Assembly (NCBI GenBank): GCA_021014325.1
Contig: CM037473.1
Span: 26,464,822-26,528,821 of the forward strand
DNA from: Plazaster borealis
Lineage: Eukaryota > Echinodermata > Asteroidea > Forcipulatida > Labidiasteridae
DNA: 64,000 bases
Reading direction: 5' to 3'
The position numbers and the translations under genes were made by a program. Shown in pieces: positions 54,801 through 60,194 of this stretch. The notes beneath the pieces are model-generated. The model saw nothing but the letters and a program-made list of their open reading frames with translations, was not told the origin of the DNA and did not search any database. Position 1 is the stretch's first letter. Each line of letters starts with the position of its first letter.

Positions 54801-56324
54801 ATCATTGGACAGGAAGCAGCTCGACTGGTGCTTGCTTTCAAAAAGGGGAAATATGATTTAATATTTTGTTTACTCAGAAGATGTCAACATGGCCTTTGCA
54901 TTATCCCCAATGCATAAAAAGCATTTGAAATAAACTCCAATGTAAAGTTTAAACAAACCCCAAAAATCTCTTCTCAAAGACTTGCGGGTTCCCACAATTA
55001 TTGGAATAATTAGTACAAATCTGTTGGTTAGTCCCTTCACTCCAGTGGTAAAGTTTTTGTACTTGAAAACAAAATGATTTGCTGGGCCTTGAGCAGTATA
55101 ATGAATGGTAAGAATTCTTAAAGGTATTATACAGGATTGGGAGAGCTGACAAAATAGTCGCAAACAGTTTTCATGTTTTGTGTGATCAACCATACATGAA
55201 ATAACAAGCCTGTGAGTATTTGGGCTTATTAATAGGTTGTGTAAGTCAGGAGAAAATAGTGAAAAACACATGCACAATTTTCAGCCTTTAACACATTGTC
55301 CTTAATTTTGGTTGTAACAACCAAAATCAGCTGTTGCATTTTTGTAGGTTTTTAGAGACAGTTTTCTCAAATATGACTTCATTTCAGGGGAAAATATTTC
55401 ACAGAAAAAATTGTTCTAGCATGAACTTCATAATCAGTAACTTATACACTGTAATACCCTTTTTTAGAAACTACAATGAATGCTGTGCAAATGTACATGA
55501 CATGTATTTTTGTGCATTAAAAATTACCTGAAGACTGAATGCTAAGTAAATATATTTTTATCCAGGGAGATTTGTTTTTGTAAACACTAAAAAAGACAGC
55601 TCAGGGACATAAATTTGGTGAGATAAACAGCAGTGTAATGTGCCTTAAAATTGCAATTTTTGTTAGCTCAATGAACTTGTGCCTGGGGAAAAGCACTGAG
55701 AGTGCTGGTGCTTGTTCTATGATTTATTTTCTAAAAAGTTGATGATCCTGATCAGGGAGGTTGATTAAAATGGACTCAAGTTGCTTGATTTCACATGAAT
55801 ATTAGAGAAAAGTAAATCATTGTTCTTTAGAAGTGTAAGCTTATTTCAACCCTCCAATTTTAATAAACACACCATACAAGCAACCAGTGAAAACTTCATC
55901 AAATTCAGAGGTCAAGATTTAGAGAAAAGAACCAGGAAGTTTGTGCATGTTCATATCGGGCTTATTTTGCTTGCAGCAATCAAAGTACACAATCAGTGAT
56001 TTGGGAATTTACGATATATCCTAGACTTTGACAGTATTTCAAACAGACAGAATTTTTCTCGAGGATTTGCAATACTATTTTTTTGTTAATGAATGATTCT
56101 TCAGATTTAAATGAATTACATGTAGGCCCCTATTTGTTTATTACAAATCCCCCTTTTAATCTTTCTTTCTTCTTTAAGCTCAATTCAAAATGCCTTTCAG
56201 AAAAAAAAGTAAATTGATAAATAATTGTATGACTTACTTGAATGAGTCAGGAGATGCAGGAAGGCTGTCATATGGCCTGACAAACCATCTGCCCAGATGG
56301 ACATAGTTATGGCTCAACAAACAC
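12743..56324 (-). CDS. MED13: MED13, Mediator kinase-module subunit (5' partial, 32 exons)
   Basis: MED13 is the large Argonaute/PIWI-like scaffold of the nuclear CDK8 kinase module (CDK8, cyclin C, MED12, MED13); it binds core Mediator and blocks its contact with RNA polymerase II. I assembled 32 exons by eye, each with GT donor and AG acceptor and matching phases, giving 2,071 residues and a TAA stop; vertebrate MED13/MED13L are about 2,170-2,210 residues, so roughly 120-150 N-terminal residues lie beyond base 64000. Order in the product: rest of the MED13 N-terminal domain (about 1-200), a disordered linker with a TPPTS degron, a short polyQ and a charged helix (about 200-770), the FPTPPSLEQ motif (about 780), the Cys-rich MID-type region (about 900-1250), and the PIWI-like C-terminal region (about 1250-2071). 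Vertebrates have two paralogues; a single pre-duplication gene is expected here. Identity is very sure; individual splice edges are slightly less so. Confidence 0.97.
13118..13224 (-). CDS. MED13: MED13 exon ee, residues 1993-2028
   Basis: The exon encodes [20 protein letters not shown] and [15 protein letters not shown], matching vertebrate ASLHLHVPSVQSDELL and HPLDSNQTSDVLR. The 641-bp upstream intron contains a SINE tail with (AAT)n close to the acceptor at 13243-13310. Confidence 0.97.
13243..13310 (-). repeat. Truncated SINE tail with (ATT)n
   Basis: Read on the minus strand, GGCGCATTGAGGAATCTG leads through an ATGCGCG segment into an ATT run, the same tail plan as the full SINE at 18898. 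It lies about 20 bases from a MED13 acceptor. Confidence 0.6.
13866..14027 (-). CDS. MED13: MED13 exon dd with [10 protein letters not shown] motif, residues 1939-1992
   Basis: The exon encodes [20 protein letters not shown] and then [20 protein letters not shown] and NNCPVFLK, nearly identical to vertebrate [20 protein letters not shown] and WFWSACP. Its length of 162 bp keeps frame. The 631-bp upstream intron shows nothing. Confidence 0.98.
14659..14925 (-). CDS. MED13: MED13 exon cc, residues 1850-1938
   Basis: The exon encodes [20 protein letters not shown], an acidic PVEDDLLLF segment and [18 protein letters not shown], matching the vertebrate acidic loop and SPTGSPVHSPGS-type linker. 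The donor is gttggt. The 303-bp upstream intron shows nothing. Confidence 0.95.
15229..15344 (-). CDS. MED13: MED13 exon bb, residues 1811-1849
   Basis: The exon encodes [20 protein letters not shown] plus ATKQ, matching vertebrate [20 protein letters not shown]. The donor is gtgaga. The 452-bp upstream intron shows nothing. Confidence 0.97.
15797..15958 (-). CDS. MED13: MED13 exon aa, residues 1757-1811
   Basis: The exon encodes [20 protein letters not shown] and [19 protein letters not shown], matching vertebrate DWSCLLSRRNL and SILSACLVAMEPQGSFVIM. The 454-bp upstream intron includes a truncated SINE tail near 16160. Confidence 0.97.
16155..16240 (-). repeat. Truncated SINE tail with (ATT)n
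   Basis: On the minus strand, GTACCGCGCCGAGAGCATCA continues through CTTGACGGATACCGGCGCAC to an ATT run. It shows the GCGC...TTGACGGAT...GCGC tail layout shared with the intact SINE at 18898-19327. Confidence 0.65.
16413..16555 (-). CDS. MED13: MED13 exon z, residues 1709-1757
   Basis: The exon encodes [20 protein letters not shown] and [20 protein letters not shown], matching vertebrate GLQKLWEW and SLPWRVVIGRLGRIGHGEL. The donor is gtgagt. The 488-bp upstream intron contains only a T/G-rich homopolymer stretch near 16985. Confidence 0.97.
17044..17270 (-). CDS. MED13: MED13 exon y, PIWI-like core, residues 1634-1709
   Basis: The exon encodes [46 protein letters not shown] and INIDVPN. This is the strongest conserved stretch of the C-terminal domain (vertebrate [16 protein letters not shown] and [10 protein letters not shown]). 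The donor gtcggt is non-consensus at +3 but phase supports it. The 610-bp upstream intron shows nothing. Confidence 0.97.
17881..18075 (-). CDS. MED13: MED13 exon x, residues 1569-1633
   Basis: The exon encodes [20 protein letters not shown], then [20 protein letters not shown] and [14 protein letters not shown]. This matches vertebrate QIIPCQYLLQ, AFSAFTQCRRPLP and SLTGFGP. The donor is gttagc. The 1,294-bp upstream intron carries a near-complete SINE and an imperfect tandem duplication. Confidence 0.97.
18111..18290. repeat. Imperfect 109-bp tandem duplication
   Basis: The block starting CCCTCCTACTGTCTG at 18112 recurs at 18221 as CCCTCCTAGAGTCTG, and both continue to ATCCACATGGTT or a close variant. 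It lies in the MED13 intron upstream of exon x. Confidence 0.7.
18898..19327 (+). mobile_element. tRNA-derived SINE, near complete
   Basis: The head (18898-18985) folds like a class II tRNA: A box TGGCCGAGCGG, B box GGTTCGAATCC, paired ends GTGTCGT/GTGACAC, and a CTCAAGC anticodon loop resembling tRNA-Leu(CAA). A body follows with CAAGACACTTAACCACATG, CTTCGGATGGGACGTTAAG and GGGGTTCGCCCCGGTG, then a tail GCGCCTTGAGCGTCACTGAG and an ATT run (19306-19327). It sits in a MED13 intron in antisense orientation to the gene. I recall this SINE type from echinoderm genomes. Confidence 0.9.
19370..19932 (-). CDS. MED13: MED13 exon w, Ser/Gly/Pro-rich insert, residues 1381-1568
   Basis: The exon opens [13 protein letters not shown] and runs through a ~120-residue Ser/Gly/Pro/Gln-rich low-complexity tract, then reaches [30 protein letters not shown] and LKKNIILQ. 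The vertebrate proteins have a comparable low-complexity insert just before their VVYIIDPF strand, so the insertion position is conserved while the sequence is not. The 457-bp upstream intron shows nothing. Confidence 0.96.
20390..20449 (-). CDS. MED13: MED13 60-bp exon v, residues 1361-1381
   Basis: The exon encodes [20 protein letters not shown], matching vertebrate [11 protein letters not shown]. At 60 bp it is a multiple of three, so skipping would keep the frame. The upstream 857-bp intron holds a GAGACC-rich repeat that is listed separately. Confidence 0.96.
20500..21050. repeat. GAGACC/GGTCTC-rich repeat
   Basis: Two blocks (20505-20590 and 20890-21045) are made of repeated GAGACC, CAAGACC and GGTCTCG units, including ATCTCGAGACCTCGAG. 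Between them lies ~300 bp of ordinary sequence. The units are interspersed rather than strictly tandem. Confidence 0.75.
21307..21430 (-). CDS. MED13: MED13 exon u, residues 1320-1361
   Basis: The exon encodes [40 protein letters not shown], matching vertebrate SCRLGQHRPV, DGIMRVG and EWF. The donor is gtacga. The 523-bp upstream intron has nothing recognised. Confidence 0.97.
21954..22079 (-). CDS. MED13: MED13 exon t, residues 1278-1319
   Basis: The exon encodes [20 protein letters not shown], then [20 protein letters not shown]. This matches the vertebrate [20 protein letters not shown] block at the start of the PIWI-like module. The donor is gtaggc. The 463-bp upstream intron shows nothing. 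Confidence 0.97.
22543..22640 (-). CDS. MED13: MED13 exon s, residues 1245-1277
   Basis: The exon encodes [20 protein letters not shown] and [10 protein letters not shown], matching vertebrate [16 protein letters not shown] and SPFALPYW. The donor is gtaagt. The 548-bp upstream intron contains a degenerate two-copy tandem repeat. Confidence 0.97.
22915..23100. repeat. Degenerate two-copy repeat, 113-bp spacing
   Basis: AATCTTATC followed by GGGTGTTGAGTTACCATA occurs from 22924 and again from 23037, each followed by a GTATTTTG-like end. It lies in the intron upstream of exon s... exon r side of MED13. Confidence 0.75.
23189..23359 (-). CDS. MED13: MED13 exon r, residues 1188-1245
   Basis: The exon encodes [20 protein letters not shown], then [20 protein letters not shown] and [11 protein letters not shown]. 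This is nearly identical to the vertebrate [16 protein letters not shown] and [10 protein letters not shown] blocks. The 745-bp upstream intron shows nothing but AT-rich sequence. Confidence 0.97.
24105..24230 (-). CDS. MED13: MED13 exon q, residues 1146-1188
   Basis: The exon encodes [14 protein letters not shown] and then [15 protein letters not shown], matching vertebrate CYLALEHGRQ and LVKSSCLHPW. The donor is gtcagc, somewhat non-consensus. The 972-bp upstream intron has an imperfect hairpin that is listed separately. Confidence 0.96.
24981..25055. repeat. Imperfect ~34-bp stem hairpin
   Basis: ACCTGGAAGAAGG and CCTTCTTCCAGGT pair perfectly around TACGC (about 25001-25031), and the pairing continues less well out to CTGAAAAAAGG and CTTTTTCTG. 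It lies in a MED13 intron. Confidence 0.75.
25203..25924 (-). CDS. MED13: MED13 exon p, Cys-rich MID-type region, residues 905-1146
   Basis: After a Ser/Pro/Ala-rich start the exon encodes [40 protein letters not shown] and [14 protein letters not shown], then GSGLFAEDE. These are the hallmark MED13 blocks with the CxxCxC and CxCGF cysteines, which may bind metal (inference). Its 3' end, QLEIED, continues into the next exon. The donor is gtatgt. The 227-bp upstream intron shows nothing. Confidence 0.97.
26152..26198 (-). CDS. MED13: MED13 47-bp micro-exon o, residues 890-905
   Basis: The exon encodes [15 protein letters not shown] plus a split Ser codon. The acceptor is tccacag and the donor gtaagg. 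It follows KPSWQ and so continues the vertebrate-like SWAIPPKIEQLP block. Skipping this 47-bp exon would shift the frame. Confidence 0.9.
26220..26565 (-). mobile_element. Old SINE-like element with B-box remnant
   Basis: Read on the minus strand, GGTTCGAATCCCACCAGAGT (a Pol III B box and tRNA 3' end) is followed by CCCCATCGGACTCGGAAAGC and CAGTGCTAATCACACATCTG, a body I associate with invertebrate SINEs. The A box is not recognisable. It lies immediately upstream of MED13 micro-exon o, in the same orientation as the gene. Confidence 0.55.
26811..26951 (-). CDS. MED13: MED13 exon n, residues 843-889
   Basis: The exon encodes [20 protein letters not shown] and then APLKSLPS and CFYKPSWQ, matching vertebrate [20 protein letters not shown] and CLFRPSW. 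Degenerate extra copies of its 5' edge lie in the preceding 279-bp intron (see findings). Confidence 0.96.
26916..27112. repeat. Three-copy ~67-bp tandem repeat including the exon n edge
   Basis: TTCCAGCATGGG at 26916 recurs at 26985 (TTCCAGCATGGG) and 27051 (TTCCAGTATGGA), each followed by a TACTTTATA-like and CAGTC/GGACCTG-like stretch. The first copy spans the 5' coding edge and acceptor of MED13 exon n; the other two are intronic and decayed. Confidence 0.8.
27231..27451 (-). CDS. MED13: MED13 exon m with FPTPPSLEQ motif, residues 769-842
   Basis: The exon encodes [20 protein letters not shown] and later [16 protein letters not shown]. Both match vertebrate blocks ([10 protein letters not shown] and MEVEDGLGSPKPEE). 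The FPTPPSLEQ motif is among the most conserved pieces of the linker. The donor is gtattg. The 1,055-bp upstream intron holds an old SINE copy. Confidence 0.97.
27700..28105 (-). mobile_element. Old, diverged SINE copy
   Basis: On the minus strand the segment reads GGTCGTGGCACTTGCACAAG, then TAGGTCCGTGTAAAAG, then GATTGCGCTGCATAACCTTG and GGTCTCATACTTCAAA. These line up in order with the intact SINE at 18898-19327 but with many substitutions, so it is an older member in the opposite orientation. Confidence 0.7.
28507..28585 (-). CDS. MED13: MED13 exon l, residues 743-769
   Basis: This short exon encodes [20 protein letters not shown]. It is poorly conserved but is fixed by GT/AG edges and by phase on both sides. 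The upstream 741-bp intron contains an interspersed repeat that is listed separately. Confidence 0.88.
28905..29150 (+). repeat. Interspersed repeat, copy 1 (TCTACT...CCGCGGAGTAGA type)
   Basis: The segment runs GGGTTTGGGGTAACACCATC, two TCTACTGCCG-GAGTAGA blocks, then TCGGCCGGGACAACTACTTT. The first part matches, in reverse, the copy at 43225-43420. I recall this family from echinoderm assemblies. Confidence 0.7.
29327..29430 (-). CDS. MED13: MED13 exon k, acidic segment, residues 708-742
   Basis: The exon encodes [20 protein letters not shown] and then [11 protein letters not shown]. This matches the vertebrate [20 protein letters not shown] and SDDDE segment. The donor is gtaagt. Confidence 0.95.
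29602..29698 (-). CDS. MED13: MED13 exon j, charged helix, residues 676-708
   Basis: The exon encodes [17 protein letters not shown], an alternating charged stretch predicted to be a single helix, continuing directly from the basic tail of the previous exon. I do not recall an equivalent in vertebrate MED13. The acceptor is ctcaag, weak in pyrimidines, and the donor is gtaagt. Confidence 0.88.
29872..29973 (-). CDS. MED13: MED13 exon i, basic segment, residues 642-675
   Basis: The exon encodes [19 protein letters not shown] and then [12 protein letters not shown], strongly basic and resembling a nuclear localisation or nucleic-acid-contacting patch (inference). The acceptor reads cagcag, so the start can be 29973 or 29976; the upstream choice adds one Gln. 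The upstream intron is 783 bp with nothing recognised. Confidence 0.85.
30757..30931 (-). CDS. MED13: MED13 exon h, residues 583-641
   Basis: The exon encodes [20 protein letters not shown] followed by DQLDYKPPP and [10 protein letters not shown]. The last motif matches vertebrate NDPYTFEDGD. The donor is taken as gttagt after ACA, which keeps phase 0. The upstream intron is 714 bp with nothing else recognised. Confidence 0.9.
31646..32443 (-). CDS. MED13: MED13 exon g, 798-bp disordered linker with polyQ, residues 317-583
   Basis: This is the largest exon. It starts with a lysine-rich run, then [20 protein letters not shown], matching vertebrate IPFHHRPSVAEELCMEQ. A Ser/Pro/Thr-rich linker follows, with [10 protein letters not shown], then [10 protein letters not shown] and [10 protein letters not shown], matching vertebrate WWHSYRLP and RPPELQGERCD. 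The donor is gtgagt. The region should be largely disordered apart from these short conserved motifs. Confidence 0.96.
32444..35193. other. MED13 intron g/f, 2.75 kb, no gene recognised
   Basis: The stretch is AT-rich with an (AAT)n run at 32466-32483 and several short tracts such as ATGCATATTCATGAG. I see no coding sequence, RNA gene or clear transposon in it. Confidence 0.6.
35194..35331 (-). CDS. MED13: MED13 exon f, residues 271-317
   Basis: The exon encodes a Thr/Ala-rich linker and then [17 protein letters not shown], matching the vertebrate ATWDFVDPTQRVSCSCSR segment including the CxCS cysteines. The upstream intron (684 bp) carries a small inverted-repeat element that is listed separately. 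Confidence 0.96.
35795..35930. repeat. Small inverted-repeat element (GGCGACTACAGCTACGGCTA)
   Basis: GGCGACTACAGCTACGGCTA (35811-35830) is mirrored by TAGCCGTAGCTGTAGGTTGC (35894-35913), with two mismatches over 20 bases. It lies in the MED13 intron between exons e and f. Confidence 0.75.
36016..36235 (-). CDS. MED13: MED13 exon e with Fbw7-type degron, residues 198-271
   Basis: The exon begins [20 protein letters not shown] and ends with the conserved [10 protein letters not shown] helix, which corresponds to vertebrate HRVWKE. LTPPTS (36201-36218) fits the phosphodegron through which SCF-Fbw7 ubiquitinates vertebrate MED13 and MED13L. The upstream intron is 1.84 kb; apart from ordinary AT-rich sequence I see nothing in it. 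Confidence 0.95.
38080..38235 (-). CDS. MED13: MED13 exon d, residues 146-198
   Basis: The exon begins [15 protein letters not shown], the near-invariant end of the MED13 N-terminal domain, then turns into a proline-rich linker containing YLPPPPVQN. The upstream intron is 5.3 kb. Confidence 0.96.
40020..40640 (+). repeat. Dispersed intronic repeat, copy A
   Basis: Key shared strings are GGAAGAGTAAACTG, CCTGTGAAAATTTCAT, TTTTGTGCATGTT, GGGCTTAATTTGCTTG and GGGCTTTCAGATTGA. It is split by a nested 220-bp element at 40199-40418. Relatives are at ~43890-44170, ~51150-51590, ~55760-56110 and ~58500-58900. Confidence 0.7.
40199..40418. mobile_element. 220-bp nested TIR element with CAATT target duplication
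   Basis: The ends GTATTTTTGACCGCGTGAGG and, inverted, CCTCATGCGTTCAAAAATA form imperfect terminal repeats of about 24 bases. CAATT is present on both sides (40194-40198 and 40419-40423), as expected for a 5-bp target duplication. Removing it restores the order seen in the sister repeat copies. Confidence 0.75.
41123..41176. repeat. Three exact 18-bp tandem units
   Basis: ATGTGACCTTTAGGGGCC occurs three times in a row without change, and a fourth, degraded unit (CTGTGACATTTT) follows. Confidence 0.95.
42300..42440 (-). mobile_element. tRNA-like SINE fragment
   Basis: On the minus strand CCAGCTCAGTTGGTAAAGCG forms a good A box and CATGTTCAAATGCC a degraded B box about 40 bases further on, as in a tRNA-derived SINE head. 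The body after TCTAGTCAATTTTTC is not recognised. It is not a functional tRNA gene. Confidence 0.6.
43225..43420 (-). repeat. Interspersed repeat, copy 2
   Basis: Read on the minus strand, it has GGTAACACCATGTGTTTATC, then AGAACTGTCTTGCTTAATTC and TACTACCGCGGAGTAGATTG, matching copy 1 at 28905-29150 in order. A CTTCGATAAGTTCTTT unit is duplicated at the left end. Confidence 0.75.
43566..43769 (-). CDS. MED13: MED13 exon c, residues 78-146
   Basis: The exon encodes [17 protein letters not shown] and later an acidic [14 protein letters not shown] stretch before VVDVLV. This matches the vertebrate SPYGLNGTLTG and VEVIVGG segments. The donor is gtaagt after GTGG, and the split glycine codon is completed by the next exon. 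Confidence 0.96.
43890..44170 (+). repeat. Dispersed intronic repeat, copy B
   Basis: The segment contains GACATCATTGTTTTTGGAAG, GTGTGAAAATTTCATCAAAC, GATTTGGGGGTCTTCAAAC and a TTTGACTGTGAG-TTTCAGA block shared with the other copies. It lies in the 1,270-bp intron between exons b and c; the rest of that intron shows nothing. Confidence 0.65.
45040..45185 (-). CDS. MED13: MED13 exon b, residues 29-78
   Basis: The exon encodes [18 protein letters not shown], matching the FTFFLHGES segment of the MED13 N-terminal domain, and ends GFQ before a gtagtt donor. It is separated from exon a by an 11-kb intron rich in repeats. Confidence 0.95.
50284..50925. mobile_element. 642-bp PIF/Harbinger-like MITE
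   Basis: GCCCCTTTCACACGAGA at the left end is exactly mirrored by TCTCGTGTGAAAGGGGC at the right end. TTA is present at both edges (50281-50283 and 50926-50928), fitting the 3-bp TWA target duplication of PIF/Harbinger elements. The interior has no transposase; the open frames at 50362-50692 look non-coding. The superfamily assignment rests on the target duplication and the TIR style. Confidence 0.82.
51150..51590 (+). repeat. Dispersed intronic repeat, copy C
   Basis: The segment contains ACCGGTAAAAATTTCAGCAA, a long T then G run, GTCCTTCAAATTGTTATTG, TTTGACTATTTCAGACAG and GCGAGCTTTCAGATTGTAG. It is more diverged at its 5' half than the other copies. Confidence 0.55.
55760..56110 (+). repeat. 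Dispersed intronic repeat, copy D
   Basis: The segment contains GAAGTGTAAGCTTATTTCAA, CAGTGAAAACTTCATCAAAT, TTTGTGCATGTTCATATCGG, GGCTTATTTTGCTTGCAGCA and CTTTGACAGTATTTCAAACA, in the same order as the other copies. Confidence 0.7.
56238..56324 (-). CDS. MED13: MED13 exon a (first in window), residues 1-28
   Basis: This is the most 5' coding exon in the window. It begins [19 protein letters not shown], matching the vertebrate segment that contains GKWFVRPYE in the N-terminal domain. The acceptor is ctgtaaccaaa read on the plus strand (AG on minus) and the donor is gtaagt after TTCAA. The upstream exons, which should carry the conserved tryptophan-rich WIFWWG-type segment, are not found between here and base 64000. 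Confidence 0.93.
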
Positions 56325-58499
56325 CTGTAACCAAAAATAATAACACAAATTTAAAATGGAAATCAAAACGATTCATCGAGCAAAGCTATAGGCCTACATT
56401 TAAACTCTATACTTTGCATTATGCTGCTTTACATTAAAACTCTAATTACTCTATACTTTGCAAAGTAGATGCTTTTGGGGTGATTTTAGTTTTCCATTAT
56501 AATAAATCACACAACTGCAGTGTTGCATTTGTCGTGAAAGTTAGTGCTCACATTTTCCTCTCCTTTAAAATAAAGAGTATCAATAGCCAAAATAATACAT
56601 TAAAAACTGAATTCTCTCAAGACAGTAGCAAGTGCCAATCCTCAAAAAAATAAATTTTCCATTCATAAACAATAATCTTAATGCTCAAGTTACTTTTGAC
56701 AGGATAAGGAGTTACGAATTTACAGAAACAAAACCAAAGTTTACAGATATTCCAGACAAAACAGATCTACGTGTACATGTACATAGATGTATCCAAAGTA
56801 GCACCAGGCACTTGTTCCAATAAATTCTGAACAAAAACTGGGGGAAAAAAAGGAATTCTTTCTGAACAAAAATAGATTCATTTAGAGCCAATGACTAGTC
56901 TGATGGCAGTAAAATACTGCAGTGGAACCCACATTGTAAGCTCTCGGTTCTCACTATGAACATGCTTCCAGCATGCTTAGAGATGCCTTTATCCTCCCCC
57001 TTTTTTTGGGAGGGTGGGGGTGGGGGCTAAGAAAGAGCAACATTTTGATGATAAAGCTGCCTACAGCCAGCCATTGTTGCCTCCAACTTGCCTTTTGTGG
57101 CAGCCTGTCTGTGGTTGTGCCCCTTGGGTGGCGTACTAACCCACAGCTTGGGACTGTACAAATGTATTACCATTGATCAAGTAATATCCTCAATATGTAT
57201 ACATTTCTAAGCATTCACCAAGTACATTCATGGCTTGGTTTGCTGGGCCTTGGATAAGCAGCCCTCCAGCTGTCCACAGTAATCCCTGTCAGTCAATGCT
57301 ATACTCAAGCTAGCATGAGCCTTGACACGTGACCTTTGGCCTTTTCCTTGAGGAAAAGGTGCATCTCATTGAAGGACACAGTAGTGGGGATATGAAAATA
57401 TGAACGCAACAGATGCTGTGACTCAAGTATGAAATGAAAATATTTCAAGGAATGACAAGTGCACAATGGTGTTTGTTGACGATGATCTATTTCCTATGGT
57501 AGGGTTATGTACATGTACATGTAGGTGTATGTCATACTGCACAAACGGTTGTCATGGTTCAGCATGCTACTCAATGAACCGTCTTTTTATTTTACAGCAT
57601 TGTCTTTACAAATATAGACACTGATTTAATATATCATTGTCCAAACTAACATTCAAAAACCAAAAGGCTAAGTTTAACTGTTAGAGATCTATGCAGGCAC
57701 CCCAAGCAAAATTAAAGACAAGAACAATGTGATAAAAACAAATGTATCTATGATGTGTTTGAGGAAATTTGCTGTACAGAATCTCTGTTCAACAAAACAA
57801 ACTTGAGAACAAACTCAAGTCCAATCAATCTTTAAGAAAGTAAAAACAAAAAATCAAAACACTATTTTGAAGTCAAAATATTCACCACCTTCGGGTCTCA
57901 AAATACTCACTAGACCAATTGCCAGAGTCTGCTTGCTAATTAAAGACTTTGGCCAGTAACATCACAACCAAACAAGTCCTCTGGTCCACTGTTTTTCCAA
58001 ACACATACTTTTATAGATTTACTCAAGCTTACTATAGCATTTCAAGTCCAAAATTCCCCCTAAAAGTTCAGCAAATATTATTAGAGAAAGAAATTATTTT
58101 GTCTTTTAAATATATTTTGGTCCAGTATAATTTCTGAGCTACATTGTACAAGACCTGTAGTCTTGTGGATATTTTCCTGAAATGCAAGCCCTGCTCTCTC
58201 TCTTAAATCTGTTTTTGCTACAATGTTTTGGCTACAAATGTTGAATACATACTTTTACATGTATTTCAATACTTGAACTGATAAAAACTTAACTTGCAGT
58301 AAACAAGTCTGTGACAATCTTTCACCTTATTAACCTACAACTTGTAGACATCATGTTGACATTTCAGCTCATCATCAGAAGTGGTAAAAGAGGACGAATA
58401 ATTCATGAAACCATGTGTATGCTCTGGTGTAGTGCAAACTACCCACTACATGACTAGTTTGGAGGGTGTGTGGGCAGATTGTACTCACATCATGTCAAA

Positions 58500-58900
58500 T
58501 TAAAGGGAACATACATCATTATTTTCTGGAAGAGTAAGCTCATTCAAAATATCTTGTTCTCAGCAAAAACAGCACATAAACAACCTGTGAAAACTTCATC
58601 AAAATCAGTGTTCACATTTTAGATAAAACAGCAAAACAACACTATTTTTCAGGCATTTTGTGCATGTTCGTACCAAGTTTATTTTAATTGTGGCAAACAA
58701 ACTAATCAAGGGTTATTTGTGGGGTCTTCCATTGCTATTTCCTTTACTTTGACGGTATTTCATTTTTTGGAAATTATTTATCTGGAGAATTGGTATGGGT
58801 ATAGAATTGGTGAGCTTTCAGATTAAAACTGATAATGCTTGTAAAATAATGTTACCAATCCTGTAGGTTGTCTTAAAGATATGTGGGTAACTTATGCCAT
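58500..58900 (+). repeat. Dispersed intronic repeat, copy E
   Basis: The segment contains CATCATTATTTTCTGGAAGA, CCTGTGAAAACTTCATCAAA, TTTTGTGCATGTTCGTACCA, GTGGGGTCTTCCATTGCTAT, CTTTGACGGTATTTCA and GTGAGCTTTCAGATTAAA. It appears to be the most complete uninterrupted copy. Confidence 0.75.
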
Positions 58901-60194
58901 GAACCTGTTTAGAAAGGGATCCATTTTGTTTAAATGTAATAATAAATGAAAAACAAGTACACTACATTGTACATTAAAATGCACGAATCCAGAAACTATT
59001 GTACACAACTTGAGACAATTTGTCCTTACATTACATATTACATGTGCACAAAACTTTCAATTTGATTGCCCTATCTTTCAAATTAAAAAAGAAAAGGCAG
59101 ATAGCTTTTTGAAAATGTCTTAGTAAATATTTGTTTACTTATTTTTGTTGTTCATGTTGCCCCCCCCCTCTCTCAGATTTTTCTCTCTGAGGTCAAGTTT
59201 TTAGTTTCTCTCTCTCTTCAGTGCTTCACCCATTTCATCCCTTCACAAACAACATCTTTTTTAGACCTTGCATTACGATGACCTTCCCAATCCCAATCCC
59301 AATTTCTGACCAAATCCCAGTTGAAGTTAAGGTTAATTTCTACAACCAAGAAAAAGAAAAGGCAAGCCCTTGACATCTCGATGACTGCTTGGTTGTACCA
59401 TGGAGGAAGGAACACACGTACAGGGAAGATCTTTAACAGCATGAGCAGCATACTGAAGTTACTAATTGACATTATCGCTTAGTGTGGTTCCAGCCAGCTG
59501 GTACTGCAGTGTGCAGGCAAAGGAGGTATGTAAATTACATGATGTAGCTACAGTTCTCTCTAAATTTTCAGGGAAATATTTCACTAAAATAGTTTCAATA
59601 ACATCGGCACATATTTCTTATATGTAGAGTGTCATGATAAATTTGCTCATGGCTATTCATTACAAGCTTGAGTTTTTATTTATTCTTCTTTTTAGGAGGT
59701 GTAATAATTTTGCAAAATAATACACTAATTTCTAAGTGTGTATTATTCCCTTGTAAATAATTTAAAGTGTTGATTGTATACTCCTAAATTTGATATGGTT
59801 ATATTTTGTGTTTTTCAAATCATATTGTATATTTACTACACAGGTTCTGAGTTACAGCGAAGAGCATTGTTATGCGACAAGACAAATACGCAATGTTTCC
59901 AATGTGTTGGATCACAGGTTACTTTTAGAAATACTAAAAAAACACACCAAGCGACCAACAGACTCAAGCAAGCTCATTGCCACAGAAACACAATCTTGTG
60001 GTTTGAAGGGATCGACTAAAAAAAACCAAGCTAGTCTACAAATGTGTAGGCCTACGTCTTTCTTTATTTTTATCAAAATCAATGGAGGTCTTTGCAATTC
60101 ACTGAGACTGCATATATTTCAAATACTTTTTTAATAAACTGAAGAAGCCTACAAAAATGGTCTATTAAGTTGGGAGAAAAGTGAGCGGTATATT

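Larger units (their letters stand above)
45186..56237. other. MED13 intron b/a, 11 kb, no gene recognised
   Basis: AT-rich sequence with homopolymer T/G tracts (45540, 47803, 50083, 51383), ACATGTA clusters (49757, 49997), a Harbinger-like MITE (50284-50925) and two dispersed repeat copies. Short open frames in it have no recognisable content. Confidence 0.65.

Noticed and set aside
59218..59472. The missing upstream MED13 exon
   Set aside because: The translation lacks the tryptophan-rich N-terminal motifs, and the flanks show no matching splice phase.
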